Below, piece after piece: positions 26,608 through 34,638 of a DNA stretch of 64,000 nt (position 1 is the stretch's first letter; each line of letters opens with the position of its first letter). Below the pieces are notes generated by a model. The model did not search any database and was not told the DNA's origin. It saw nothing but the letters and a program-made list of their open reading frames with translations. The stretch comes from Leisingera sp. ANG-M7 (GTDB taxonomy: Bacteria > Pseudomonadota > Alphaproteobacteria > Rhodobacterales > Rhodobacteraceae). A program made the position numbers and the translations under genes. Location of the stretch: the NCBI RefSeq assembly GCF_000813965.1, contig NZ_JWLI01000005.1:248001-312000 (forward strand). The letters are read 5' to 3'.

Positions 26608-27332
26608 TTTGCGCCCTCCGCTTTTGCCTTCTGCCGGTCCAGCCACAATTCCGCCTGCGCGCCCGCAACCATGCCGGCAATGCCTGCCACGATCAGGCCG
26701 AGGTTATAGGGCAGGGCAGAGGCAGGCAGCGAGGCCGCCACCGCCACAAAACAGGCCGCCACATGCGCCGGCGTGCGCAGCATCGGGCCGATCATCGCCA
26801 GAAACGCCAGGGGCAGCACGAAATCCACACCCCAGCTCTCCGGGATCCGGGTGCTGACCAGTGCCCCCAATGCGGTGGCAATCACCCAGGCCGGGGTGAT
26901 CAGCCCGTTGGTGCCAAAGAAATAGGCAACCCGCTGTGCCAGCGGCATCTCCGGCTCCTGTTCGAATTGCACAACCGACAGCGCGTAGGACTGATCGACG
27001 ATGAAATAGGCAGCAATCGCGCGCTGCCACATCGGCGCATCACCCAGGTAGGGCGTCAGCGACGCCGAATACATCGCCATCCTCAGGTTCACCGCCAGCG
27101 CAGAGATCAGGATGATGATCAGCGGCGCATTCTCCTGCATCAGCTGCAGCGCGGTGAACTGGGCCGCTCCGGCAAAGACCGTCAGCGAAAAGGCAAAGGC
27201 CTCCGGCACGACCAGCCCGGCCTCCGCCGCCAGCACCCCGAACAGAAAGCCAAAGGGCGAGGCCATGAACAGAAACGGTGCGCTGTCGCGAAACCCCTTC
27301 CAGAAGGCCGATTTGGTGGTGGTGATTGCCAT
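26604..27332 (-). CDS. AzlC-type branched-chain amino acid exporter
   Basis: 242 residues, polytopic. Pattern ASPFGFLFGVLAAEAGL, then FAGAAQFTALQLMQENAPLIIILISALAVNLRMAMYSASL, is the AzlC family core (GAAQ and NLRM/Y-S motifs). Divergent from fdhD across a 58-base gap. Works with the AzlD partner downstream. Confidence 0.92.
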   Translation of the reverse strand: MAITTTKSAFWKGFRDSAPFLFMASPFGFLFGVLAAEAGLVVPEAFAFSLTVFAGAAQFTALQLMQENAPLIIILISALAVNLRMAMYSASLTPYLGDAPMWQRAIAAYFIVDQSYALSVVQFEQEPEMPLAQRVAYFFGTNGLITPAWVIATALGALVSTRIPESWGVDFVLPLAFLAMIGPMLRTPAHVAACFVAVAASLPASALPYNLGLIVAGIAGMVAGAQAELWLDRQKAKAEGAK

Positions 27333-27390
27333 CTGCGCGTCCTAGATTGCGTTGAACCGCCCTACGGCGGACGCAGAAGGAATGCAATTG

Positions 27391-28269
27391 GTGAGTATGG
27401 ATATCACGTCAGAATATCTGATCGCCCCCGGTGTCTCCGACCAGCGGCTGACACGCGCGGTCACCGGCGTCGACCAGAATGGCGAGCAAAGCGAGATTGC
27501 TGTGGTGGAGGAGCGCCCGCTGACCATCTTTCTGAACTCGCAGGAAATTGTCACCGCGATGACCATCGGCGACTACCCGGAATACCTGGCGCTCGGCTTC
27601 CTGCGCAATCAGCGGATGCTGCGCGACGAAGATGAGGTCACCCGCGTCGACTATGACGAGGACCTGGAAACCGTGGTGGTGCGTACCGCGGTGGAAACCA
27701 GCCACGAGGAAAAGCTGAAGAAGAAGACCCGCACCTCCGGCTGCGCCGTCGGCACCGTTTTTGGCGACATGATGGAGGGACTGGAGGACGTGCGCCTGCC
27801 CGAGGCCGAGGTCCGCACCTCCTGGCTCTATGCGCTGGCCCACAAGATCAACCGCACGCCCTCGCTGTACTTGGAGGCCGGCGCCATACACGGCACCGTG
27901 CTCTGCCAGCAGGACCGCCCGCTGGTCTATATGGAGGACGTCGGCCGCCACAACGCGGTGGACAAGATTGCGGGCTGGATGCTGTCAGAGCAGGCGGAAG
28001 CGGCGGATAAGATCCTCTACACCACCGGCAGGCTGACCTCCGAAATGGTGATCAAAACGGCGATGATGGGCATCCCGGTGCTGGCGTCCCGGTCGGGCTT
28101 CACCGCCTGGGGCGTGGAGATCGCCCGCGAGGTTGGCCTCACCCTGATCGGCCGTATGCGCGGCCAGCGGTTCATTTGCCTGTCCGGCGAGGAACGGCTG
28201 TTGCGGGACATGGACCCCAGGGACGCGCCGGTGGAAGAAAAGAAGCACCGGCGGAAGAGTGCGGGGTGA
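27391..28269 (+). CDS. fdhD: formate dehydrogenase accessory sulfurtransferase FdhD
   Basis: About 292 residues. GTG at 27391 is favoured because AGAAGG lies 10 bases upstream; ATG at 27397 is an alternative. FdhD carries sulfur from IscS to Mo-cofactor so that formate dehydrogenase becomes active. The core KTRTSGCAVGTVFGDM contains one Cys (C118), where E. coli has the CxxC pair; the second Cys is missing. VYMEDVGRHNAVDKIAGWML and SEMVIKTAMMGIPVLASRS are family features. Starts the Mo-cofactor block. Divergent from azlC. Confidence 0.93.
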   Translation: MSMDITSEYLIAPGVSDQRLTRAVTGVDQNGEQSEIAVVEERPLTIFLNSQEIVTAMTIGDYPEYLALGFLRNQRMLRDEDEVTRVDYDEDLETVVVRTAVETSHEEKLKKKTRTSGCAVGTVFGDMMEGLEDVRLPEAEVRTSWLYALAHKINRTPSLYLEAGAIHGTVLCQQDRPLVYMEDVGRHNAVDKIAGWMLSEQAEAADKILYTTGRLTSEMVIKTAMMGIPVLASRSGFTAWGVEIAREVGLTLIGRMRGQRFICLSGEERLLRDMDPRDAPVEEKKHRRKSAG

Positions 28270-28292
28270 GAAGCTTGCTTGTGAGCATAGAA

Positions 28293-28345
28293 GGCAGCGC
28301 CCGCCCCGTTGGGGGGCGGGCGCTGCCTGGCCTCTCGGCCAGGTA
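28293..28345 (+). terminator. two adjacent hairpins between fdhD and mobA
   Basis: First stem: GGCAGCGCCCGCCCC (28293-28307) pairs perfectly with 28313-28327 across a GTTGG loop. A second stem CCTGGCC / GGCCAGG with loop TCTC follows directly. No T-run follows. This may end the fdhD transcript or attenuate the mobA transcript; I cannot tell which. Confidence 0.5.
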
Positions 28346-28373
28346 AGTCAATCGAGAACGGAGTGCGTGCGAC

Positions 28374-29012
28374 ATGACCAAACCCCTCGGTGTAATCCTC
28401 GCTGGCGGCCTCGCCACCCGGATGGGCGGCGGCGACAAGGGGCGGCTGCAAGTTGGCGGTCAAAGCCTGCTGTCCCGCGTTGTCGACCGCTTGTCGCCAC
28501 AGGTTGCAGGCCTGGCGCTCAACGCCAATGCTGATCCGGAACGGTTTGCCGACTTGGGCCTGCCGGTTATTGCCGACTCGATTGAAGGCTTTGCCGGGCC
28601 GCTGGCAGGCGTTCTGGCTGGCCTTGACTGGGCGGCAGAGCAGGGGGCGGACACCATCGTGACCGCCGCGGCCGACACGCCTTTCTTTCCGCAGGATCTG
28701 GTCGCCCGGCTGACCGCAGCGTCCGACGACATGGAACAACCGCTGGTTCTCGCCACCACCCCGCGCACCGGTGACGAGGCACTAAAATCCGGCGGCGGAA
28801 AGCGCGTCAACCGGCACCCGGCCTTTGGTCTCTGGCCCGTGGCCCTGCGCGATGACCTGCGTGCCGCGTTGCATGACGGCTTGCGCAAGGTGGTCCTCTG
28901 GACCGACCAGCACAACGGCCGCGAGGCGCTGTTTGAGGCAGGCCCCTTCGACCCCTTCTTCAACATCAACACGCCAGAGGATCTGGCCAAGGCCGAGGCG
29001 CTGCTGAAATGA
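28374..29012 (+). CDS. mobA: molybdenum cofactor guanylyltransferase
   Basis: 212 residues. MobA joins GMP to Mo-molybdopterin to give the bis-MGD form. The GTP-binding loop LAGGLATRMGGGDKGRL is at 8-24, with AADTPFFPQD for the second nucleotide motif and INTPEDLAKAEALL at the C-terminus. The stop overlaps mobB by 4 bases. Together with mobB and moeA it makes a Mo-cofactor unit downstream of fdhD. Confidence 0.96.
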   Translation: MTKPLGVILAGGLATRMGGGDKGRLQVGGQSLLSRVVDRLSPQVAGLALNANADPERFADLGLPVIADSIEGFAGPLAGVLAGLDWAAEQGADTIVTAAADTPFFPQDLVARLTAASDDMEQPLVLATTPRTGDEALKSGGGKRVNRHPAFGLWPVALRDDLRAALHDGLRKVVLWTDQHNGREALFEAGPFDPFFNINTPEDLAKAEALLK

Positions 29013-29500
29013 AGATCTACGGCGTCACCGGCTGGAAGAACAACGGCAAGACCGGGCTGATGGAACGGTTGGTGGCAGAGTTCTGCGCCCGCGGGTTTTC
29101 TGTTTCTACCATCAAGCACGCCCATCATGCGACGGACGTGGACCAGCCCGGCACCGACAGCCACCGCCACCGGCAGGCCGGCGCCTCCGAGGTGGTGCTG
29201 GCCTCCGCTGGCCGTATTGCAATCATGCAGGAACTGCGCGGTGCGGCAGAGCCGCCGCTGACGGAGCTGCTGGCTCGCCTCAACCCCGTCGATCTGGTGC
29301 TGGTGGAGGGCTACAAGCGCGAACCGCACCCCAAGATCGAGGCTTACCGGCAAGATGCAAGCACTGAGCTGATTGCGCCGGGGGACACCAGCATCCGGGC
29401 CGTCGCCAGCGACACCCCGCTGGAACTGGACCGCCCGGTGTTCGATCTGAATGGCACCGCAGCAATTGCGGATTTCATCCAGTCGGAATTGGGGCTGTGA
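29009..29500 (+). CDS. mobB: molybdopterin-guanine dinucleotide biosynthesis protein B
   Basis: 163 residues. P-loop GWKNNGKTGLMERL at 7-20, then STIKHAHHATDVDQPGTDSHRHRQAGA, then LVLVEGYKREPHPKIE, the standard MobB pattern. GTPase that assists MobA. Overlaps mobA (ATGA) and the moeA-fusion start (GTGA). Confidence 0.95.
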   Translation: MKIYGVTGWKNNGKTGLMERLVAEFCARGFSVSTIKHAHHATDVDQPGTDSHRHRQAGASEVVLASAGRIAIMQELRGAAEPPLTELLARLNPVDLVLVEGYKREPHPKIEAYRQDASTELIAPGDTSIRAVASDTPLELDRPVFDLNGTAAIADFIQSELGL

Positions 29501-31629
29501 CCCCCTTTGATGCCGTTCTGACTGTTGACTGGTCCGCTGCCAAGCGCAAACCCAAGCGGCCCAGCAAGGACGCGATCTGGCTTGGTGTCGCGCGAGGCAG
29601 GACCGCAGAGCAGCCGGTTTACTGCCGCAGTCGGCAGGAGGCAGAGGCTTGGATCAGCCGCTTTCTTGCTGCGGAGCAAGCTGCCGGGCGGCGGGTGCTG
29701 GCAGCCTTTGATTTCCCTTTCGGATACCCGCGCGGATTTGCGCGCCGGATCACCGGATCGGATGACCCATTTGCATTATGGGCATGGCTGGAAGAACGGA
29801 TCGAAGACGCGGAGGACGGCAGCAACAACCGGTTCGGCGTCGCCTCTGAAATGAACCGGCTGTTTGCCGGTGCCGGACCGTTCTGGGGTAAGCCCGATGA
29901 GGCAAGCTGGCCGGACATCCCCTACCGCAAGTCCGGGATCACCTATACGGACGTGGCAGAACGGCGCAGCGCGGACTTGGCGGCCAAGGCGGCCTCCTCC
30001 TGTTTTCAGCTGTTTTTCAACCCGACGGTTGGTAGCCAGGTGCTGATGGGGCTGCCGGTCCTGCAGCGGTTGCGGTTCCGGCACCAGGCCGCAGTCTGGC
30101 CTTTCGAAAACATTGCGGGCGCGCAAATTGTGTTTGCGGAAATTTGGCCAGGGTTGATCGAACCGGCTGTCAAGGCTGCAATGGCTGTTGCGGGTGAGGG
30201 CGAAATACGTGACCGGGTGCAAATGCGGCTGTTGTCGCAGGCGCTCAGCCGCCTGCCGGCAGAGGAGCTTGGCGCTATGCTGGCCGCAGCACCTGAGGAA
30301 GCACAAGAGGAGGCCTGGATATTGGGCACAGGGAATGAGGACCGCTTGAACGTGCTGGCCACGGATGAGGCGGGCGGGCTGGTGCCGCCGCCGCTCAGCA
30401 ATGACTGCTTTGCTCTGCCTGCGGGCGTCGATTGGACCCCGGTAGACGATGCGCTGGCGTTGCTCAGGGACCGGCTGGGTCCGGTCACCGGCGCGGAAAC
30501 GGTGCCGCTGGCTGATGCGCTTGGCCGGGTTCTGGCAGCGGAGGCGGTGGCAAAACGCTCCAACCCGCCGCTGCCGAACACAGCGGTGGATGGCTACGGG
30601 TTTGCCGGCGGCCGGGAAACGGGACCGCATGTGCTGCCGCTGGTGCAGGGGCGTGCCGCTGCCGGCGTTCCCTTTGACGGAACCGTCCCCGAAGGCCGCG
30701 CCATCCGGATTCTGACCGGTGCCGCGCTGCCCGAAGGCGTGGATACAGTGATCCTGGAGGAAGACGTCAACACCGACGGCACCGGGATCGCCTTCAACGG
30801 CCCTTTGAAACAGGGCGCCAACACCCGCAAGGCAGGCGAGGATGTCTGCGAGGGCGAGGTCATCCTGCCCGCAGGCCAGGTCATCACCCCTGCTGATCTT
30901 GCTCTCGCTTCCGCTACCGGTTTGGCCGGACTCACCGTGCGGCTGCCGCTGCGGGTGGGTGTGCTCTCCACCGGGGATGAGCTGGTCGAAGCCGGGGAGA
31001 CTGCAGGCAAGGGGCAGATTTTCGACGCCAACCGCCCGATGCTGCTGGCGCTGATCCGCCAGCTGGGCTTTGTGCCGGTTGATCTGGGCAAGGCAACGGA
31101 TGACCGGGAGGCTCTGCGCGTGCATCTGGACGACGCAGCGGCGAAGACGGATTTGATCCTGACCTCCGGCGGCGCTTCTGCCGGGGATGAGGACCACATG
31201 TCGGCGCTTCTGCGCGAGGCGGGCGCGATGCAGGAATGGCGCATCGCGCTGAAACCGGGGCGCCCGCTGGCGCTTGGGATGTGGCAGGGGACGCCAGTTT
31301 TCGGCCTGCCCGGGAACCCGGTGGCGGCGCTGGTCTGCACGCTGATTTTTGCCCGTCCCGCAATGGGTCTCATGGCAGGTGCCGGCTGGCAGGCACCGCA
31401 GGGTTTTGAGGTTCCGGCAGGTTTTGAAAAGCGCAAGAAACCGGGGCGCCGGGAATACCTGCGGGCGCGGGTGCGGGATGGCAAGGCGGAAGTGTTCAAG
31501 TCCGAAGGCTCTGGCCGTATCAGCGGCCTCAGCTGGGCCGAAGGTCTGGTGGAACTCGGCGACGACGCGGCGGTCATCAAACCGGGCGATCCGGTCCGCT
31601 TCATCCCCTTCGGCAGTTTTTCGATGTAG
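29497..31629 (+). CDS. moeA: MoeA molybdopterin molybdotransferase with extra ~300-residue N-terminal domain
   Basis: 710 residues; ordinary MoeA is ~400. The C-terminal part from about residue 310 is MoeA (VPLADALGRVLAAEAVA, NTAVDGYGFA, RILTGAALPEGVDTVILEED, GVLSTGDELVEAGE, TSGGASAGDEDHM, GLPGNPVAALVC): it inserts Mo into molybdopterin. The N-terminal domain starts VDWSAAKRKPK, then AFDFPFGYPRGFARRITG, then IVFAEIWPGLIEP; the acidic residues D, D and E in this order resemble RNase-H/DUF429-like folds, an inference. GTG start at 29497 overlaps the mobB TGA. Fusion suggests that the N-domain serves the Mo-cofactor pathway. Confidence 0.93.
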   Translation: MTPFDAVLTVDWSAAKRKPKRPSKDAIWLGVARGRTAEQPVYCRSRQEAEAWISRFLAAEQAAGRRVLAAFDFPFGYPRGFARRITGSDDPFALWAWLEERIEDAEDGSNNRFGVASEMNRLFAGAGPFWGKPDEASWPDIPYRKSGITYTDVAERRSADLAAKAASSCFQLFFNPTVGSQVLMGLPVLQRLRFRHQAAVWPFENIAGAQIVFAEIWPGLIEPAVKAAMAVAGEGEIRDRVQMRLLSQALSRLPAEELGAMLAAAPEEAQEEAWILGTGNEDRLNVLATDEAGGLVPPPLSNDCFALPAGVDWTPVDDALALLRDRLGPVTGAETVPLADALGRVLAAEAVAKRSNPPLPNTAVDGYGFAGGRETGPHVLPLVQGRAAAGVPFDGTVPEGRAIRILTGAALPEGVDTVILEEDVNTDGTGIAFNGPLKQGANTRKAGEDVCEGEVILPAGQVITPADLALASATGLAGLTVRLPLRVGVLSTGDELVEAGETAGKGQIFDANRPMLLALIRQLGFVPVDLGKATDDREALRVHLDDAAAKTDLILTSGGASAGDEDHMSALLREAGAMQEWRIALKPGRPLALGMWQGTPVFGLPGNPVAALVCTLIFARPAMGLMAGAGWQAPQGFEVPAGFEKRKKPGRREYLRARVRDGKAEVFKSEGSGRISGLSWAEGLVELGDDAAVIKPGDPVRFIPFGSFSM

Positions 31630-31645
31630 GCACAGAGCTCCCGCC

Positions 31646-31725
31646 CGCGGCCCGGCGCATCAATGATGCTTGCCTTCCGTTGGGCCCGGCGCCGCGCTGG
31701 CGAACGGCCAGGCAGCGGCCCGCGA
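31646..31725 (+). repeat. R2 interspersed element, copy A
   Basis: GCGGCCCGGCGCATCAATGA then TGCTTGCCTTCCGTTGGGCC and a GC-rich tail. A 5-bp hairpin GCATC-AAT-GATGC lies at 31657-31669. The same stretch recurs at 38981 and, inverted, at 52426. It fills the gap between convergent moeA and the 345-residue gene and might act in 3'-end formation. Confidence 0.6.
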
Positions 31726-31737
31726 GGGGCTGCCGGA

Positions 31738-32775
31738 TCAGTCGAAGGTCCCGGCCACCCGGCCCAGCAGCATGAAGGCGCGGGCAGTGCGGGTATTTCC
31801 AAGCGCGGAAATCTCGCTGTCGGTCGCCTCGGCTTCGAAATCGGCAAACATCTGGTCGAACCGGCGCAGGAAATGGTGCGCTGCATCGCGGAAAATCGGA
31901 TCCTGCTTCATCCGGGCCGCGGTCAGCGCCAGGGAGGTGCGGTCGCGCACGCCGCCAAGCGCTGCCACCGCGCGCCCGCGTGCGCCTTGTGCGAACTGGC
32001 GCCAGATCTCGGGCCGGGCCATGTCGGGGCGCAGGTCATCCATATAAATGCCGTCCTGGCTCAGCAGCGTTAGCACGTCCTGCGCCGCCTGGATCACCTG
32101 CGCTGCCTTGCGGTCGCGCAGCGCTGCACGCAACGCCGCAAAGCCTTCCGCATCCTCGGCAGTTTCCGGGAAGTTCAGCGCCCGGATGAACTGCTCGGCA
32201 GCCAAGGGCGGTGCAGTGTCCGCAGCCTGGGTGCCAAGAGCCAGCGAGCCCTGATCGGCGGCCGTCATCTCCGCCGCCTCTGCCGGAATGGCCGGGCGCA
32301 GCGGGTTGGCGCGGCGGCTGGTGTGGAATGTCGCCAGTGCGGTCTCGGTCTTGCGCGTGGCCTCGGCGATTTCCTCCAGCCGCTTGGCGACCGATGTCTC
32401 CGCCACAGCCGCATGCTGCTGGGCCTGCGCCAGATAGCTTTGGCGCAGCCCGTCGATCGCGGCCTGCAGCTGCTCGCTCTCCTCCCGCATCAGCCGGGCC
32501 GAGCGCGCGGCAGAGGCTGCAACCCACAGCATTGCCAAGGGCAGCACCACGGCCAGCACGCTGATGATCAGATCCGCCCATTGCGAAAGGCCGGTGCCTT
32601 CCGGCGCCAGGACAAATGCCCCGGTCACCACCAGCAGCCACAGCGCCCCCAGCCCGATGGCTGCCAGTTCTGCACCGCCCAAGCCGTTGGCCGCCGCGGG
32701 GCCGTCAAGCCGCCGGAGCGGCTGGCTGCCGCCGGGTTTCTGGCCGGAGCCCGGACTGCTGCTGGAGCCTGTCAT
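31738..32775 (-). CDS. membrane protein with two helices and a coiled coil
   Basis: 345 residues from MTGSSSSPG (32775). A disordered, Gly/Pro/Ser-rich N-terminus precedes two close membrane helices (about 43-62 and 72-93), then a charged region ARLMREESEQLQAAIDGLRQSYLAQAQQHA (split here; heptads LxxAIxxL) that should form a coiled coil, and an alpha-helical C-terminal domain to the end. It starts 19 bases after the greA stop, so it is co-transcribed with greA. I recognise no family. Confidence 0.82.
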   Translation of the reverse strand: MTGSSSSPGSGQKPGGSQPLRRLDGPAAANGLGGAELAAIGLGALWLLVVTGAFVLAPEGTGLSQWADLIISVLAVVLPLAMLWVAASAARSARLMREESEQLQAAIDGLRQSYLAQAQQHAAVAETSVAKRLEEIAEATRKTETALATFHTSRRANPLRPAIPAEAAEMTAADQGSLALGTQAADTAPPLAAEQFIRALNFPETAEDAEGFAALRAALRDRKAAQVIQAAQDVLTLLSQDGIYMDDLRPDMARPEIWRQFAQGARGRAVAALGGVRDRTSLALTAARMKQDPIFRDAAHHFLRRFDQMFADFEAEATDSEISALGNTRTARAFMLLGRVAGTFD

Positions 32776-32794
32776 GACCTCGCGGCCTCCCGGA

Positions 32795-33265
32795 TCAGGA
32801 ATATACGATCTTGAGAATCTCGTAGGCGCGCTCGCCGCCGGGCGTGCGCACTTCCACACTGTCGCCTTCGTCCTTGCCGATCAAGGCGCGTGCGATCGGG
32901 GATTTGATGTTCAGAAGGCCCGCTTCGATATTGGCCTCATGCTCGCCCACGATCTGCCAGGTCTTCTCTTCGTCGGTGTCCTCGTCCACCACGGTCACCT
33001 TGGCGCCGAACTTAATGGCGCCGGACAGTTTGGCCGGGTTGATCACATCGGCCAGAGACAGGATGCCTTCCAGCTCCTTGATGCGGCCCTCGATGAAGGA
33101 CTGTTTTTCGCGGGCAGAGTGGTATTCGGCGTTTTCCGACAGGTCGCCCAGCTCGCGCGCTTCGGCAATCGCCTGGATGATGGCCGGGCGTTCGACGGAT
33201 TTCAGGTTCTTCAGTTCGCTTTCCAGCGCGGCGTGACCCGTAGGGGTCATCGGGATCTTTTCCAT
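32795..33265 (-). CDS. greA: transcription elongation factor GreA
   Basis: 156 residues from [10 protein letters not shown]. GreA rescues stalled RNA polymerase by stimulating transcript cleavage. The coiled-coil domain carries [22 protein letters not shown], with the acidic tip residues D and E, and the C-terminal FKBP-like domain ends [16 protein letters not shown]. The start choice follows homologue N-termini. About 245 bases upstream hold its promoter and the VOC terminator. Confidence 0.97.
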   Translation of the reverse strand: MEKIPMTPTGHAALESELKNLKSVERPAIIQAIAEARELGDLSENAEYHSAREKQSFIEGRIKELEGILSLADVINPAKLSGAIKFGAKVTVVDEDTDEEKTWQIVGEHEANIEAGLLNIKSPIARALIGKDEGDSVEVRTPGGERAYEILKIVYS

Positions 33266-33459
33266 GTGATTGGTCCAGGTCGCTCTATTGTTCTTGTCAG
33301 TATGAAAACCGCAGCCCCGCAGCATGTGCCGCGGGGCCTCCGGTCCGGTTGGCATTTACCTGACCCAATCCTGCGTCCGAATTCAAGTGGCCGCAGGGCT
33401 TTGCCGCACGCAATTCCGCCTAACGCGGCAGATTGTGCGGCTTTTCCACAGGTTTGCGC

Positions 33460-33497
33460 AAAAAAATGCCGCGGGCAGGGGGCGTGGGCCCTGCCGC
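33460..33497 (-). terminator. intrinsic terminator of the VOC gene
   Basis: Reading leftward from the VOC stop (33511), a stem GGCAGGG / CCCTGCC with an 8-base loop is followed after CGCGGCA by seven T (33460-33466 as A on the plus strand). Stem pairs lie at 33474-33480 and 33489-33495. Confidence 0.75.
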
Positions 33498-33510
33498 CAG
33501 CCACAGCAGA

Positions 33511-33891
33511 TCAATCATATTGCACCGCCTCATATTCGATGCCGTTCTCATCATGGAAGTAGAACCGGCGGCCCGGTTCGTAATCGCCATGGTTCATCGG
33601 GGTGAAGCCGGCGGCCTTCACTGCGGCCTCGGTGGCGTCCAGATCGTCAACGATCACCGCCAGGTGGTTCAGCCCGCCGATGATGCCATAGCTTTCGGGC
33701 GCTTTGCCGGCCGCAGTTCGCGGGGTGTAGAGTGCCAGATAGCTGTTTTCCCCGCCCACATGCACGGTATAGCCGCCGTTCTTGGCCTCGCCCTCCCAGC
33801 GCACATGCCAGCCAAAGATCTTCTCCATCCAGGCAGCCGTGCCATTTGGATCTGCCACAGTGATATTCGCGTGTTCCAAAACTGCGCTCAT
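33511..33891 (-). CDS. VOC/glyoxalase-family protein, likely SoxR-regulated
   Basis: 126 residues, one vicinal-oxygen-chelate unit: LEHANITVADPNGTAAWMEKIFGWHV, later GGLNHLAVIVDDLDATEAAVKAAGFTP, end FYFHDENGIEYEAVQYD. The metal ligands H and E (HANI, HLAVI, EYEA) are all present. Such enzymes remove or modify electrophiles, for example glyoxalase or antibiotic resistance types. A strong SoxR-type promoter lies immediately upstream (33936-33966), divergent to soxR, so induction by redox-active compounds is expected. Confidence 0.88.
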   Translation of the reverse strand: MSAVLEHANITVADPNGTAAWMEKIFGWHVRWEGEAKNGGYTVHVGGENSYLALYTPRTAAGKAPESYGIIGGLNHLAVIVDDLDATEAAVKAAGFTPMNHGDYEPGRRFYFHDENGIEYEAVQYD

Positions 33892-33935
33892 TTAAAATCT
33901 CCTTCTCATCTTGAGCAAACCTGTTGATGCGACTC

Positions 33936-33966
33936 ACCGTAATTCCTAAACCTAACTTTAGCTCAA
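33936..33966 (-). promoter_or_regulatory. SoxR-type promoter with 19-bp spacer
   Basis: On the minus strand a -35 TTGAGC (33966-33961) and a -10 TACGGT (33941-33936) are separated by exactly 19 bases, the length MerR/SoxR activators need. The spacer holds the dyad GCTAAAGTTAGGTTTAGG (33962-33945). This resembles the E. coli soxS operator CCTCAAGTTAACTTGAGG as I remember it. It drives transcription toward the VOC gene. Confidence 0.7.
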
Positions 33967-33989
33967 GCAATTTTTTCAGGGAGTTTGCC

Positions 33990-34469
33990 ATGCCCCAGTC
34001 CGCCGGCATTTCCATCGGCTATCTGGCCGAACGCACTGGCCTCGCCGTGTCCGCCATCCGCTACTACGAGGCGCAAGGCCTGGTGGAGCCCTGGCGCAAT
34101 GCAGGAGGCCAGCGGCGGTTTCACCGGGCCGACATCCGGCGGATGAGCTTCATCATGATTGCGCAGCAGTTCGGCTTTTCGCTGCCGGAAATCCGGGGCT
34201 TCCTGCGCAGCCTGCCGGGCGGCCGCACCCCGACCAAAGACGACTGGGCCCGCATTTCGGAAGACTTCCGCAGCCACCTGGATCAGCGAATCGAAACCCT
34301 GGTCAAACTGCGCGACAATCTGGACGGCTGCATAGGCTGCGGCTGTCTTTCGCTTCCGAATTGCAAACTTTACAACCCCGAAGACCGGGCGGCACAGAAG
34401 GGGCAGGGACCCCGGTATCTTATGGGAGACCGGCCTGAGACAGAGGCTGAGGCGGAAAATGCTCCTTGA
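33990..34469 (+). CDS. soxR: redox-sensitive activator SoxR (MerR family)
   Basis: 159 residues from MPQSAG; CAGGGAG precedes the ATG by 6 bases. An N-terminal MerR HTH (GYLAERTGLAVSAIRYYEAQGL) and a dimer helix are followed by the 2Fe-2S cluster ligands C114, C117, C119 and C125 in CIGCGCLSLPNC, the exact CX2CXCX5C pattern of SoxR. It senses redox-cycling compounds by cluster oxidation and activates promoters with a 19-base spacer. The divergent VOC gene is the likely target; there is no soxS nearby. Confidence 0.93.
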   Translation: MPQSAGISIGYLAERTGLAVSAIRYYEAQGLVEPWRNAGGQRRFHRADIRRMSFIMIAQQFGFSLPEIRGFLRSLPGGRTPTKDDWARISEDFRSHLDQRIETLVKLRDNLDGCIGCGCLSLPNCKLYNPEDRAAQKGQGPRYLMGDRPETEAEAENAP

Positions 34470-34638
34470 GTGACGAAAATGGACGCACTTTTTGTCTCAG
34501 TTGCCTGTTTTACAGGTGTTTGACGCGGAGTTTGGATTGACCCAAGGGGGCGCCAAACGCTAAGCAGCCGCGAAAGAAAATTGCGCCCGCATGACCCTGT
34601 GGGGCCGGTAGCGAATAGAAAGCCAAGGAGCGCCGCAA

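Noticed and set aside
28293-28345. Molybdenum cofactor riboswitch
   Set aside because: Two simple stems total about 50 bases; the known Moco RNA is longer and branched, so the label is not supported.
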